This document shows positions 1-6,997 of a stretch of DNA of 7,718 nt, piece by piece. The notes under the pieces were generated by a model, which made no database searches, was not told the DNA's origin, and saw only the letters and a list, made by a program, of their open reading frames with translations. Origin of the DNA: Pseudomonadota bacterium (lineage in GTDB: Bacteria; Pseudomonadota; Alphaproteobacteria; Acetobacterales; Acetobacteraceae); assembly GCA_023390705.1 (NCBI GenBank), contig JAEWCI010000207.1, positions 1 through 7,718 of the forward strand, read 5' to 3'. Within the stretch, counting starts at the first letter, position 1; each line of letters opens with the position of its first letter. The translations under genes were made by a program, and so were the position numbers.

Positions 1-1004
1 ACCCGGATTCGATCCGCGCCGCGGCGCGCCACTGGCAGGGCGAGGCGCTGGAAACCGCCATCCACGAAAGCGGCGGCTGTGCCAGCTTCGTGCGCACGCC
101 GGAGGAATGGGAAGCGCATCCGCACAATGCCGCCGTGGCTTCCCTGCCGGTGCTGGAGATCGAGCGGATCGGCGATGCCCCGGCCGAGCCGCTGCCGGCG
201 GGCGACCGGCCGCTGGCCGGGGTGCGCGCGCTGGACCTGACGCGGGTGATCGCCGGCCCCATCGCCTGCCGCACCCTGGCCGAGCATGGCGCCGATGTTC
301 TGAAGATCAGCCGCCAGGACCTGCCCGGCGCCGGCACGCTGGACATCGATACCGGCATCGGCAAGCGCAGCGCCTGGCTCGACCTGCGCGAGCCGGCCAA
401 CAGCGAAAGGCTGCGCGAACTGGCGCGGAGCGGCGATGTCTTCGTGCAGTCCTACCGCCCCGGCACGCTGGCGGCGCGCGGCTTCGGGCCGGAAGCACTG
501 GCGGCGCTCAGGCCCGGCGTGGTCGTCGCGACGCTGAGCGCCTGGGGCCATGCCGGGCCCTGGGCGATGCGCCGCGGCTACGATACCATCGTGCAGTCCG
601 CCACCGGCATCGCTTATTTCTCGGGCAAACCCGGCGCGCCGGCGCTGCTGCCGGTGGCGGCGATCGACTACATCAGCGGCAACCTGCTGGCCTTCGGCGC
701 CATGGTGGCGCTGCACCGCCGCGCGACCATCGGCGGAAGCTGGCTGGTGCGGGTCTCGCTGGCCGGGGTCGGGCACTGGATGCGCGGCCTGGGGCTGGTG
801 GAGGGCGAACTGGCCGCCCGCGCTTCGCCCACCGCGCCGGACCTGGCGGCCGAAGCCATGGCTGTCGAGTTGCCGGGGCCGATGGGCGTGGTGCGGTTCC
901 CGCGCTCGCCCCTGCGGCTTTCGGCAACGCCGCCGCGCCTGGATTTGCCGCCCGTGCCGCTCGGTACCCATGCGCCGGAATGGCTGCCCGCCGTCGGCCG
1001 CTAA
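1..1004 (+). CDS. CaiB/BaiF (family III) CoA transferase, 3' part (5' end outside window)
   Basis: The frame is open from the left edge (first full codon at position 3) to TAA at 1002-1004, so the start lies outside the window. Family III CoA transferases move CoA between carboxylic acids in the cytosol through an aspartyl-CoA thioester. Seen here: the family N-terminal motif LDLTRVIAGPIACRTLAEHG (nt 231-290), continuing into ADVLKI; SYRPGTLAARGFG; and IDYISG followed by ALHRRA and VSL. The Asp of IDYISG (codon 666-668) sits where the catalytic Asp normally lies, by eye alignment. About 70 residues precede the N-terminal motif and resemble the end of another CaiB unit (RTPEEWEAHP, then VLEIERIGDAP). 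This suggests the fused, two-part form of roughly 450 residues known in Actinobacteria and Acetobacteraceae. A GTG at position 90 could mimic a start but falls inside conserved sequence. The substrate is unknown. The 3' end interlocks with the convergent permease gene. Confidence 0.88.
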   Translation, partial: PDSIRAAARHWQGEALETAIHESGGCASFVRTPEEWEAHPHNAAVASLPVLEIERIGDAPAEPLPAGDRPLAGVRALDLTRVIAGPIACRTLAEHGADVLKISRQDLPGAGTLDIDTGIGKRSAWLDLREPANSERLRELARSGDVFVQSYRPGTLAARGFGPEALAALRPGVVVATLSAWGHAGPWAMRRGYDTIVQSATGIAYFSGKPGAPALLPVAAIDYISGNLLAFGAMVALHRRATIGGSWLVRVSLAGVGHWMRGLGLVEGELAARASPTAPDLAAEAMAVELPGPMGVVRFPRSPLRLSATPPRLDLPPVPLGTHAPEWLPAVGR

Positions 1005-1909
1005 CGCCTTTCGCTGCGCGGGTCCAGCGCGTCGCGCAGCCCGTCGCCCATCAGGTTGAAGGCCAGCACTACCAGGAAGATCGCCAGACCGGGAAAGATG
1101 GCCAGCCAGGGCGCCTGGGTCAGGAAACGCTGCGCGCTGTTCAGCATGCTGCCCCAGCTCGGCGCTGGCGGCTGCTGGCCGAGCCCGAGGAAGCTCAGCG
1201 AGGCTTCGGCGATGATCGCCTCGGCGATGGCGAGCGTCGCCTGCACCAGCAGCGGCGGGATGGTGTTCGGCAGCACATGCACCAGCGCCAGCCGCCAGGG
1301 CGGATTGCCGAGGGCGCGGGCCGCCTCCACCCAATCCGTCGCCTTTGCGTCCAGCGCCATGCCGCGCGCCAGCCGCACGAAGACCGGCGAGGCGGTGATG
1401 GCGATGGCGAGCATCGCATTCTCCAGCGCGGGACCGAGGAAGGCCGCCAGCGCGATCGCCAGGATCAGGAAGGGCACCGAGAGCATCGCATCGGCGATGC
1501 GCGAGATCAGCGCATCCACCCAGCCGCCGCTGAGCCCCGCCAGCAACCCGATGGGCACGCCGATCCCCAGCGCCACCAGCACCGAGACGACGCCCGCCAT
1601 CAGGCTGGCCCGCGCACCGAACAGGACGCGGGAGAGCACGTCCCGCCCGTTCTCGTCGGTGCCGAACCAGTGTGCCGCGGAGGGCGGTTTGCGGATGGTG
1701 GTCCAGGAGGTTGCCAGCGGATCGGCCGGCGCGATCCAGGGCGCCAGCACCGCCGCGGCGACGAAGATCACCACCACCGCCAGGCCGAACACCGCCAGCC
1801 GGTGCCGCAGGAGACGTCGGATGGCACGGCGGGCCGGGCTTTCGCCCGTGGCTCGTGCCATGCCACCCACGGCCTGGGGTGGCGCCGGACCCTGCGCCAT
1901 TTCGCTCAT
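1001..1909 (-). CDS. ABC transporter permease, DppC/OppC type (peptide family)
   Basis: A 302-residue inner-membrane permease that pairs with the upstream DppB-like protein to form the transport channel. Seen here: a cytoplasmic N-terminal extension (about residues 1-37), TM1 at about 38-60, then the DppC hallmark WFGTDENGRDVLSRVLFGAR (81-100). Further hydrophobic spans lie at about 104-125, 139-160, 164-180 and 269-287. The EAA coupling loop, which contacts the ATPases, is at about 192-222 (DWVEAARALG, then PNTIPP). The family motif SFLGLGQQPPAPSWGSML is at 239-256. Length is normal for the family. I chose ATG 1907-1909 because it forms an ATGA overlap with the stop of the upstream permease; the frame stays open further upstream only as a shadow inside that gene. 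It is the last gene of the operon. Its TAG (complement of 1001-1003) overlaps the CoA-transferase stop, leaving no room for a terminator between the two genes. Confidence 0.94.
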   Translation of the reverse strand: MSEMAQGPAPPQAVGGMARATGESPARRAIRRLLRHRLAVFGLAVVVIFVAAAVLAPWIAPADPLATSWTTIRKPPSAAHWFGTDENGRDVLSRVLFGARASLMAGVVSVLVALGIGVPIGLLAGLSGGWVDALISRIADAMLSVPFLILAIALAAFLGPALENAMLAIAITASPVFVRLARGMALDAKATDWVEAARALGNPPWRLALVHVLPNTIPPLLVQATLAIAEAIIAEASLSFLGLGQQPPAPSWGSMLNSAQRFLTQAPWLAIFPGLAIFLVVLAFNLMGDGLRDALDPRSERR

Positions 1910-2853
1910 GCCTGCCGCAGCCTTGGGTTCACCGCCATGTAGAGCAGGTCCGCCACCAGCGAGAGCAGCACGAAGATCAGCGCCGTGGCCAGCACCACCC
2001 CCTGCACCACCGGGTAGTCGCGGTTGAACACCGCATCCACCACCAGCTTGCCAAAGCCGGGGATGGTGAAGATCTGCTCGGTCAGCACCGCCCCGCCCAG
2101 CAGCCGGCCGAATTCGATGGTGCCCAGCGTCACCACCGGGATCAGCGCATTGCGCAGCGCGTGCTTGCCCACGACCACCCGTTCCGAAAGGCCCTTGGCG
2201 CGGGCGGTGCGGACATAGTCCTGCGCCAGGGCGCCGAGCATGGCGGCGCGGGTATGGCGCATCAGCACACCAGCGATGCCGCTGCCCAGCACGAAGGCCG
2301 GCATGATGGTGGTCTCCAGGCTGCGCAGCGGGTCCTCCCACAGCGGGACGTAGCCGGAAGGCGGCAGCCAGCCGAGTTCCACGCTGAACAGCAGGATCAG
2401 CATGATGCCGAGCCAGAAATTCGGCATGGAGATGCCGAACAGCGCCACGCCGTTGGCCGCCCAGTCCACCGGCCGGTCCCGCCGCATGGCGGAGGTGACG
2501 CCGGCCGGCACGCCGATCAGCACCGCGATCAGGAAAGCCATGCTGGCCAGTTGGAAGGTGACCGGCAGCTTCTCCAGGATCAGCCGCGCCACCGGTTCGC
2601 GGATGCGCCAGGAAAAGCCGAAATCCCCCTGCACCACGCGGCCGACCCAATGCAGATATTGTTCGTGGAGCGGCCGGTCGAGGAACAGCTCCGCGCGGAT
2701 CTGCGCCAGCACCACCGGGTCGCCGCGCTCCTCCCCGGCCAGGATCAGCGCCGGGTCGCCGGGCATCAATTGCTGCAGCCCGAAAATCATTACGGAGAGG
2801 ATCAGCAGCGTCGGCAGGATCTGCCCGCAGCGCCGCAGCAGCCAGATGCCCAT
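1906..2853 (-). CDS. ABC transporter permease, DppB/OppB type (peptide family)
   Basis: A 315-residue inner-membrane permease. Seen here: an N-terminal TM helix with the family motif around residues 1-33 (the helix runs into LQQLMPGDPA), the periplasmic stretch GRVVQGDFGFSWRIREPV (71-88), and TM helices at about 99-121, 131-158 and 180-198. The EAA loop lies at about 208-240 (DYVRTARAKG, then LRNALIPVV). The motif EQIFTIPGFGKLVVDAVFNR is at 259-278 and a final TM at about 281-307, all typical of DppB. The start ATG 2851-2853 lies 1 nt after the binding-protein stop. No strong Shine-Dalgarno is visible, so translation probably relies on ribosomes finishing the gene before it. The TGA overlaps the ATG of the next permease (ATGA). 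The protein is intact and of normal length. Confidence 0.95.
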   Translation of the reverse strand: MGIWLLRRCGQILPTLLILSVMIFGLQQLMPGDPALILAGEERGDPVVLAQIRAELFLDRPLHEQYLHWVGRVVQGDFGFSWRIREPVARLILEKLPVTFQLASMAFLIAVLIGVPAGVTSAMRRDRPVDWAANGVALFGISMPNFWLGIMLILLFSVELGWLPPSGYVPLWEDPLRSLETTIMPAFVLGSGIAGVLMRHTRAAMLGALAQDYVRTARAKGLSERVVVGKHALRNALIPVVTLGTIEFGRLLGGAVLTEQIFTIPGFGKLVVDAVFNRDYPVVQGVVLATALIFVLLSLVADLLYMAVNPRLRQA

Positions 2854-2854
2854 G

Positions 2855-4360
2855 CTAGTTCAGCCTGAGCCCCTGCGGGCGGATCAACCCGTCCGCCACC
2901 GGCACGAAGCCGGTCAGCCGCGCGGTATGGGCCACGATGTTGCGGCGGTGCCAGAGATAGATGCGCGCATGGTCCTGGGCGAGCGCAACCTGCCACACCC
3001 GGGCATAGAGCGCGCGGCGCTTGTCGGCATCGGTTTCGGCCCGGGCTTCGTCAAGCAGTCGGTCAACCTCGGGATTGCTGTACTTGCCGTCATTCTGGCC
3101 GCCGCGGCTGTGCAGGAAGGTCCAGCTATTGCCATCCGGGTCCACCCGGCCCGACCAGCCGACCAGATAGGTCTCGAAATCGCCGCGCTGAGCCGCCTGC
3201 AGGCTGCTGGCGAATTCCATGGCGTTCAGCCGCAGTTCGAAGCCGGCCTCGCGCACCATAGCCTGGATCACCTCGCCGGCCTGGCGCAGATCCGGGTTGT
3301 TCGGCACGGTCATCTCCACCGGCACCGGCGTGGTCACGCCAGCCTCGCGCAGCAGGGCGCGGGCGCGGGCGACATCGCGCGGCTGCGGGCGGAATTCGCG
3401 GATATGGAAGGGGTTGCCCGGCGGCACCGGCTGCGCGGTGGGGACATAGGCGCCTTCGTACACCACCTGGTTCAGCGCATCGCGGTCGATCGCCAGTTCG
3501 AAGGCGGCGCGCACCCTGGCGTCCCGCCCCAGCGGCGAGTTGGCGCGCGGGCCGTTGCCGATATTGATCTGGATGCTCTGGTAGCCCAACTCGTCGGAAG
3601 TAACGACGCGCAGCCGGCTGTTGCGCTGCACCGCCTGCGCGTCATCGGGCTCGATGGTCTGCACCATCTCCAGCGCGCCGGACTGCAGGTTAGCCAGGCG
3701 CACCGTGTTGTCCGGGATCGGCTGGAAGGTGATGCGCTGGATGTGGATGCGCCCGGCATCCCAGTATTCCGGGAAGCGCTCCACCACGATGCGGTCCTGC
3801 GCCACGCGCTCGACGAAGCGGTAGGGGCCGGCGCAGACCGGGTGGGTGCCGAAATTGCGTCCCGCCGCCTCGGCTGCCCTGGGGCTGACGACCATGCCAG
3901 CGCGATCGGCGAGTTGCGACACGAAGGGGGCGGAGGGCGCCTTCAGCCGGATGCGCACGGTCAGCGGGTCCACCACCTCCACCACTTCCATGCTGTTGAT
4001 CTCGCTGCGGCGGAAGCTGCCCTGCATGGTCAGATGGCGGTTGAGCGAATAGCGCACCGCCTCGGCATCCATTGTCCCGCCATCATGGAACCTCACCCCT
4101 TGGCGCAGGGTGATGACGAGGGTCCTCGGGTCCTCCCAGCGGTAGGCGGTGGCCAGTTGCGGCACGATCTCCAGCTTCTGGTTGATGTCGAACAGCTTGT
4201 CGCAGAGCGAGGCGAAGACGATGCGGCCGACGAAGGTGCGGGCCAGGGTCGGGTCCATGATGTCCGGGTCCTCGCGCAGCCCGATGCGGAGATGCTGCGC
4301 GGAAGCGGTGCCGGCAATAAGGGAGGCGGCAGCGGCCGCCAGCAGCGTCTTGCGGATCAT
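2855..4360 (-). CDS. Family 5 extracellular solute-binding protein of peptide-type ABC transporter
   Basis: A 501-residue periplasmic binding protein (SBP_bac_5 family) that captures substrate and delivers it to the permeases. Seen here: a Sec signal peptide with positive MIRK, a hydrophobic Ala/Leu core and probable cleavage after TASA (about residue 21), with no lipobox, so it is soluble rather than a lipoprotein. Family markers follow: FHDGGTMDAEAVRYSLNRH (91-109), the CAGPYRF region (176-182), and near the C-terminus GWSGRVDPDGN and YSNPEVDRLLDEAR. I chose ATG 4358-4360 because the signal peptide begins there and it forms an ATGA overlap with the upstream ATPase; a longer open frame reaching about 4540 only shadows that ATPase. 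Family members bind di- or oligopeptides, glutathione, opines, nickel chelates or sugars, and the sequence does not decide which. It is unusual in being third in the operon, between the ATPases and the permeases. Confidence 0.94.
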   Translation of the reverse strand: MIRKTLLAAAAASLIAGTASAQHLRIGLREDPDIMDPTLARTFVGRIVFASLCDKLFDINQKLEIVPQLATAYRWEDPRTLVITLRQGVRFHDGGTMDAEAVRYSLNRHLTMQGSFRRSEINSMEVVEVVDPLTVRIRLKAPSAPFVSQLADRAGMVVSPRAAEAAGRNFGTHPVCAGPYRFVERVAQDRIVVERFPEYWDAGRIHIQRITFQPIPDNTVRLANLQSGALEMVQTIEPDDAQAVQRNSRLRVVTSDELGYQSIQINIGNGPRANSPLGRDARVRAAFELAIDRDALNQVVYEGAYVPTAQPVPPGNPFHIREFRPQPRDVARARALLREAGVTTPVPVEMTVPNNPDLRQAGEVIQAMVREAGFELRLNAMEFASSLQAAQRGDFETYLVGWSGRVDPDGNSWTFLHSRGGQNDGKYSNPEVDRLLDEARAETDADKRRALYARVWQVALAQDHARIYLWHRRNIVAHTARLTGFVPVADGLIRPQGLRLN

Positions 4361-5529
4361 GCGGAAGCCCCGGTGTTGTGCTGTTGGGTGCTGTCTTGCT
4401 GGAAGAAGGATTGCAGGCGGCGCAGCCTCTCGCCACCACGGTCCAGTTCCTGCGGTGACGGAGCCGGCGGCAGCGAATCCTGGAAATGGCAGGCGGCGCG
4501 ATGCACTGCGCCTTCCAGCAGCGGCTCCTGCTCTCGGCAAAGTGGCTGGGCGAAGGGGCAGCGGGTGTGGAAGCGGCAGCCGGGCGGCGGCGCGATCGGG
4601 CTCGGCACATCGCCTTCCAGCGGCGCCGCCACCCTGCCCTGCCCCGGCACCGCCGCCAGCAGCGCCCGCGTATAGGGGTGGCGCGGGGCGTGGAACAGCG
4701 CTTCCGCCGGTCCTTCCTCGACGATGCGGCCGAGATACATCACCGCCACCCGGTCGGCGATGTGGCGCACCACGCCCAGGTCGTGGCTGATCAGCACGAA
4801 GGTCAGGCCGAGGTCGCGGATCAGGTCCTGCAGCAGGTTCACCACCTGGGCCTGCACCGAGACATCCAGGGCACTGACCGGCTCATCGCCGATGATCAGC
4901 TTCGGCTCGCTGGCCAGGGCCCGGGCGATGGCGATGCGCTGGCGCTGCCCGCCGCTGAATGCATGCGCCCAGCGCCGCGCTGCCTCCGGCCGCAGCCCGA
5001 CACGCGCCAGCAGCGCCGCGACCCGGCCGGCTTCCTCGGCACGGGGCACCAGGCGATGCAGCCGCAGCGGCTCGGCAATGGCCGCCTCCACCGTCATGCG
5101 TGGGTCGAGGCTGGCGAAGGGGTCCTGGAAGATCAACTGCATGTGCCGCCGGCGGGCACGCAGGGCACGGGCGGTAAGGCCACGCAGGCTCTCCCCATCG
5201 AACCGGATCTCGCCGGAATCTGGTTCGATCAGGCGCAGCGCCAGCCGCCCGAGGGTGGACTTACCGCAACCGCTTTCGCCCACGATGGCCAGCACCGCGC
5301 CACGCGGCACCTGCAGCGAAACTCCATCCACCGCCCGCACCGCGCCGCGCCGCCTCCCCAGCGCATCCCGCACCGGAAAATGCTTCACCAGGTCGTGCAG
5401 TTCCAGCAATGGCCCTGTCCTGGCATGGCCCGTTCCACTGTCGTCCTGGCGCACCGCGAAGGTGCCGCCGGCCCTGGGCGGTGCAGGTCCTGGCGCGGTC
5501 TCGGCGCCATGCAGCTCAGGCACGCTCAT
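4357..5529 (-). CDS. ABC transporter ATP-binding protein, DppF/OppF type
   Basis: A 390-residue cytoplasmic ATPase, one of two that power the importer. Seen here: Walker A GESGCGKST (84-92), Q-loop FQDPFASLDPRM (134-145), ABC signature FSGGQRQR (191-198), Walker B LIIGDE (211-216) with D-loop SALD, and switch His249 in ISHD. The C-terminal oligopeptide/dipeptide domain (about 290-348) carries four cysteines, C318, C324, C331 and C347, in the family pattern GCRF, RCPF, LC and ACH. The domain order and the GRRRGAVRAVDGVSL lead-in are typical of DppF. About 40 residues precede the ABC domain, and a Gln/Ser-rich tail of about 40 residues follows it; both exceed the core family length. I chose ATG 5527-5529 because it overlaps the stop of the upstream ATPase (ATGA), and no other in-frame ATG occurs before the ABC domain. 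A weak AGG lies about 12 nt upstream. The TGA overlaps the binding-protein start. Confidence 0.94.
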   Translation of the reverse strand: MSVPELHGAETAPGPAPPRAGGTFAVRQDDSGTGHARTGPLLELHDLVKHFPVRDALGRRRGAVRAVDGVSLQVPRGAVLAIVGESGCGKSTLGRLALRLIEPDSGEIRFDGESLRGLTARALRARRRHMQLIFQDPFASLDPRMTVEAAIAEPLRLHRLVPRAEEAGRVAALLARVGLRPEAARRWAHAFSGGQRQRIAIARALASEPKLIIGDEPVSALDVSVQAQVVNLLQDLIRDLGLTFVLISHDLGVVRHIADRVAVMYLGRIVEEGPAEALFHAPRHPYTRALLAAVPGQGRVAAPLEGDVPSPIAPPPGCRFHTRCPFAQPLCREQEPLLEGAVHRAACHFQDSLPPAPSPQELDRGGERLRRLQSFFQQDSTQQHNTGASA

Positions 5530-6506
5530 GCCGCCAGTACCTGGTCGAGCGGCGCGCGCCAGCAGGCCGCCTGCTGCCCGGGCGCCACCTCCATCAGCCT
5601 TGGCTCCTGTTCGCAGCGGGCGATGCGAAAGGGGCAGCGCGGAGCGAAGCGGCAGCCGGCAGGTGGGTGCAGAAGGTCCGGCACCGTGCCCTCGATGCTG
5701 GCCAGCCTGGCATCGCCGCCGGCCAAACGCGGCGCGGCGCCCAGCAGGCCAACCGTATAGGGGTGCTGCGGCATGGCGAAGAGCGCCGCCGCCGGGGCGC
5801 GCTCCACCACCCTGCCGGCATACATCACCGCGACCTGGTCCGCCTGGTCCGCCACCACGCCGAGATCATGGGTGATCAGCACCACCGCCGTCCCTGTCTC
5901 CCGCCGCAACTCGTCCAGCAAAGCGAGGATCTGCGCCTGCACCGTGACATCCAGCGCGGTGGTCGGCTCATCGGCGATCAGCAGCTTCGGCCGGCAGGCC
6001 AGCGCCATGGCGATCATCACCCGCTGCCGCATGCCGCCGGAAAGCTGGTGGGGGTATTGCCGCGCCCGCCGCGCCGCTTCCGGGATGCGTACCCGCTCCA
6101 GCATCTCCACGGCGCGGGCGAAGGCGGCACGGGCATCCAGCCCGGCATGGCGGCGCAGCGCCTCGGCCACCTGCTCGCCGGCGGTGAAGGCGGGGTTCAG
6201 GCTGGTCATCGGCTCCTGGAAGACCATCGCCAGGTCGCGGCCGCGGCGATCCTGCCACTCCTCGGCCGAGAGCGCCGTCAGTTCCCGCCCCATCAGGTGG
6301 ATGGAGCCGCCGAGCCGGGCATTGCCAGGCAGCAGCCCCATGCAGGCCAGCGCGGTGACGGATTTGCCGCAGCCGCTCTCCCCGACAATGGCCAGCAACT
6401 CGCCGGCGCCGACCGCGAGGGAGACGCCGTCCACCGCGCGGAGGATGCCGCGGTCCGTGGCGAAGGACACGGTCAGGTCGCGCAGTTCCAGTACCGGGGC
6501 TGTCAT
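5526..6506 (-). CDS. ABC transporter ATP-binding protein, DppD/OppD type
   Basis: A 326-residue cytoplasmic ATPase, partner of the DppF-like protein and first gene of the operon. Seen here: Walker A GESGCGKSV (43-51), Q-loop FQEPMTSLNPAF (96-107), ABC signature LSGGMRQR (155-162), Walker B LLIADE (175-180) followed by PTTALD, and switch His213 in ITHD. The C-terminal oligopeptide/dipeptide domain carries cysteines C285, C291, C298 and C315. ALACMGLLP, SLNP and GMRQRVMIAMAL are typical of DppD. I chose ATG 6504-6506 because MTAPVLELRDLTV places the start where the family begins. In-frame alternatives are ATG at 6536 and TTG at 6563, but neither has a ribosome-binding site and both fall within a promoter candidate. 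An AGGA lies about 13 nt before the chosen ATG, which is longer than ideal. The start is therefore less certain than the gene. Confidence 0.92.
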   Translation of the reverse strand: MTAPVLELRDLTVSFATDRGILRAVDGVSLAVGAGELLAIVGESGCGKSVTALACMGLLPGNARLGGSIHLMGRELTALSAEEWQDRRGRDLAMVFQEPMTSLNPAFTAGEQVAEALRRHAGLDARAAFARAVEMLERVRIPEAARRARQYPHQLSGGMRQRVMIAMALACRPKLLIADEPTTALDVTVQAQILALLDELRRETGTAVVLITHDLGVVADQADQVAVMYAGRVVERAPAAALFAMPQHPYTVGLLGAAPRLAGGDARLASIEGTVPDLLHPPAGCRFAPRCPFRIARCEQEPRLMEVAPGQQAACWRAPLDQVLAA

Positions 6507-6534
6507 GCTCGCGGGAAGATCCTGTCCATGCGGC

Positions 6535-6563
6535 ATAAGAATGGCCCAGGGAGTGGTCCGCAA
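6535..6563 (-). promoter_or_regulatory. Candidate sigma-70-type promoter for the importer operon
   Basis: On the minus strand TTGCGG (6563-6558) and TCTTAT (6540-6535) are separated by exactly 17 nt, placing transcription start roughly 20 nt upstream of the chosen ATG at 6506. The boxes match the consensus only 3/6 and 4/6, so this is a weak candidate. Such matches occur by chance in a region this size. Confidence 0.25.
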
Positions 6564-6905
6564 GCGTCCTGTTGCCGCCTATTCTCGCTGTGAGACAAGG
6601 CGGCGCCGTTAGGACAGGCATATTGCCATTTTTGCCGGCACCGATCCCGGGTGCGCCCGGTACTGGGGCGCCTATCGGGACGCCGCACGGGCTGTGCCAC
6701 CGCCGATGCCTGAAGCCAGCGGCGGCATCCGTCATGCACCGCTGTGTTGCGGCAGCTGGAAGGCCAAGGCCGCGGCGTGCCTTCAGCCGTCCGAGGTTTC
6801 AGTCCGGACTGGGCTCAGACGGCCGCATCAAATGCTGACCAAGGGCCGTGGCCATGCGGCTGGTATGATCCTTTGCCTGACGCGCCGCCGCCACCCCGAG
6901 CTCTT

Positions 6906-6924
6906 ATCGCAGAAAGGCTGCGAT
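6906..6924. repeat. Perfect 7-bp inverted repeat (short-loop hairpin)
   Basis: ATCGCAG (6906-6912) and CTGCGAT (6918-6924) are exact inverted copies around the 5-nt loop AAAGG. GGGG follows directly at 6925 and CCCC lies just upstream near 6894, so a longer bulged stem is possible on the plus strand. No T-run follows on either strand, so it is not a classic intrinsic terminator. It lies in the non-coding gap between the QueD-like gene and the importer operon. Confidence 0.55.
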
Positions 6925-6948
6925 GGGGACCCGGCAACCCTATGCGCT

Positions 6949-6990
6949 GATACCCGGATTCGAAAGCCAAGACCTTTCGCGCCGGATATC
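6949..6990 (-). terminator. Possible terminator hairpin after the QueD-like gene
   Basis: Eight nucleotides past the TAG of the QueD-like gene (read leftwards) lies an extended imperfect hairpin. An inner perfect stem CGAAAG/CTTTCG (6961-6966 with 6974-6979) has a 7-nt loop. Outside it CCGG pairs with CCGG (6954-6957 with 6982-6985), and then GATA with TATC (6949-6952 with 6987-6990). No U-tract follows, so intrinsic termination would be weak. It may instead be a 3' stabilising structure or a Rho-assisted end. Confidence 0.35.
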
Positions 6991-6997
6991 AGCCATC

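Larger units (their letters stand above)
6507..6997. other. Intergenic region upstream of the importer operon, no convincing gene
   Basis: This gap of about 490 bp separates the first ATPase start from the stop of the QueD-like gene. Open frames here, such as plus 6694-7056 and minus 6828-7076, encode Arg/Cys/Pro-rich strings with no recognisable domain, and I do not call them. Small symmetric elements are visible: TGCCGGCA (6633-6640, perfect palindrome), GGCA/TGCC arms around TAT (6618-6628), GCACC/GGTGC arms (6638-6654), GATGCC/GGCATC arms (6705-6710 and 6724-6729), and two better hairpins listed separately. A weak promoter candidate is at the left end. I see no tRNA, riboswitch or IS end. 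Confidence 0.6.

Noticed and set aside
1005..1060. Search for a terminator between the CoA transferase and the operon end
   Set aside because: There is no intergenic space and no stem with a T-run nearby on either strand.
107..1942. Long plus-strand open frame (611 codons) spanning the CoA transferase and the permease
   Set aside because: It runs in a second frame through a recognised CoA transferase and then antisense to a recognised permease. Its translation is Arg/Ala/Gln-rich with no motif.
1910..2650. Upstream extension of the DppC-like frame to 2650
   Set aside because: The extension lies entirely inside the DppB-like gene in another frame. The ATG with the ATGA overlap at 1909 gives a normal DppC N-terminus.
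2402..4675. Very long plus-strand open frame (757 codons) opposite the binding-protein gene
   Set aside because: It is antisense to a clear family 5 binding protein, its translation shows no domain, and long stop-free antisense frames are common at this GC content.
4486..6593. Several plus-strand open frames opposite the two ATPase genes, with similar His/Gln-rich translations
   Set aside because: They resemble each other only because the two ATPases are paralogous. They are antisense shadows.
6952..6963. 12-nt match ACCCGGATTCGA also present at positions 1-12
   Set aside because: It is a single short match, expected by chance among the many possible pairs in a GC-rich window. The first copy is inside a coding gene.
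6840..6990. Possible tRNA-like segment around GGATTCGAA
   Set aside because: The TTCGAA resembles a T-loop, but the flanking bases do not form a T-stem, and no acceptor or anticodon arm could be drawn.
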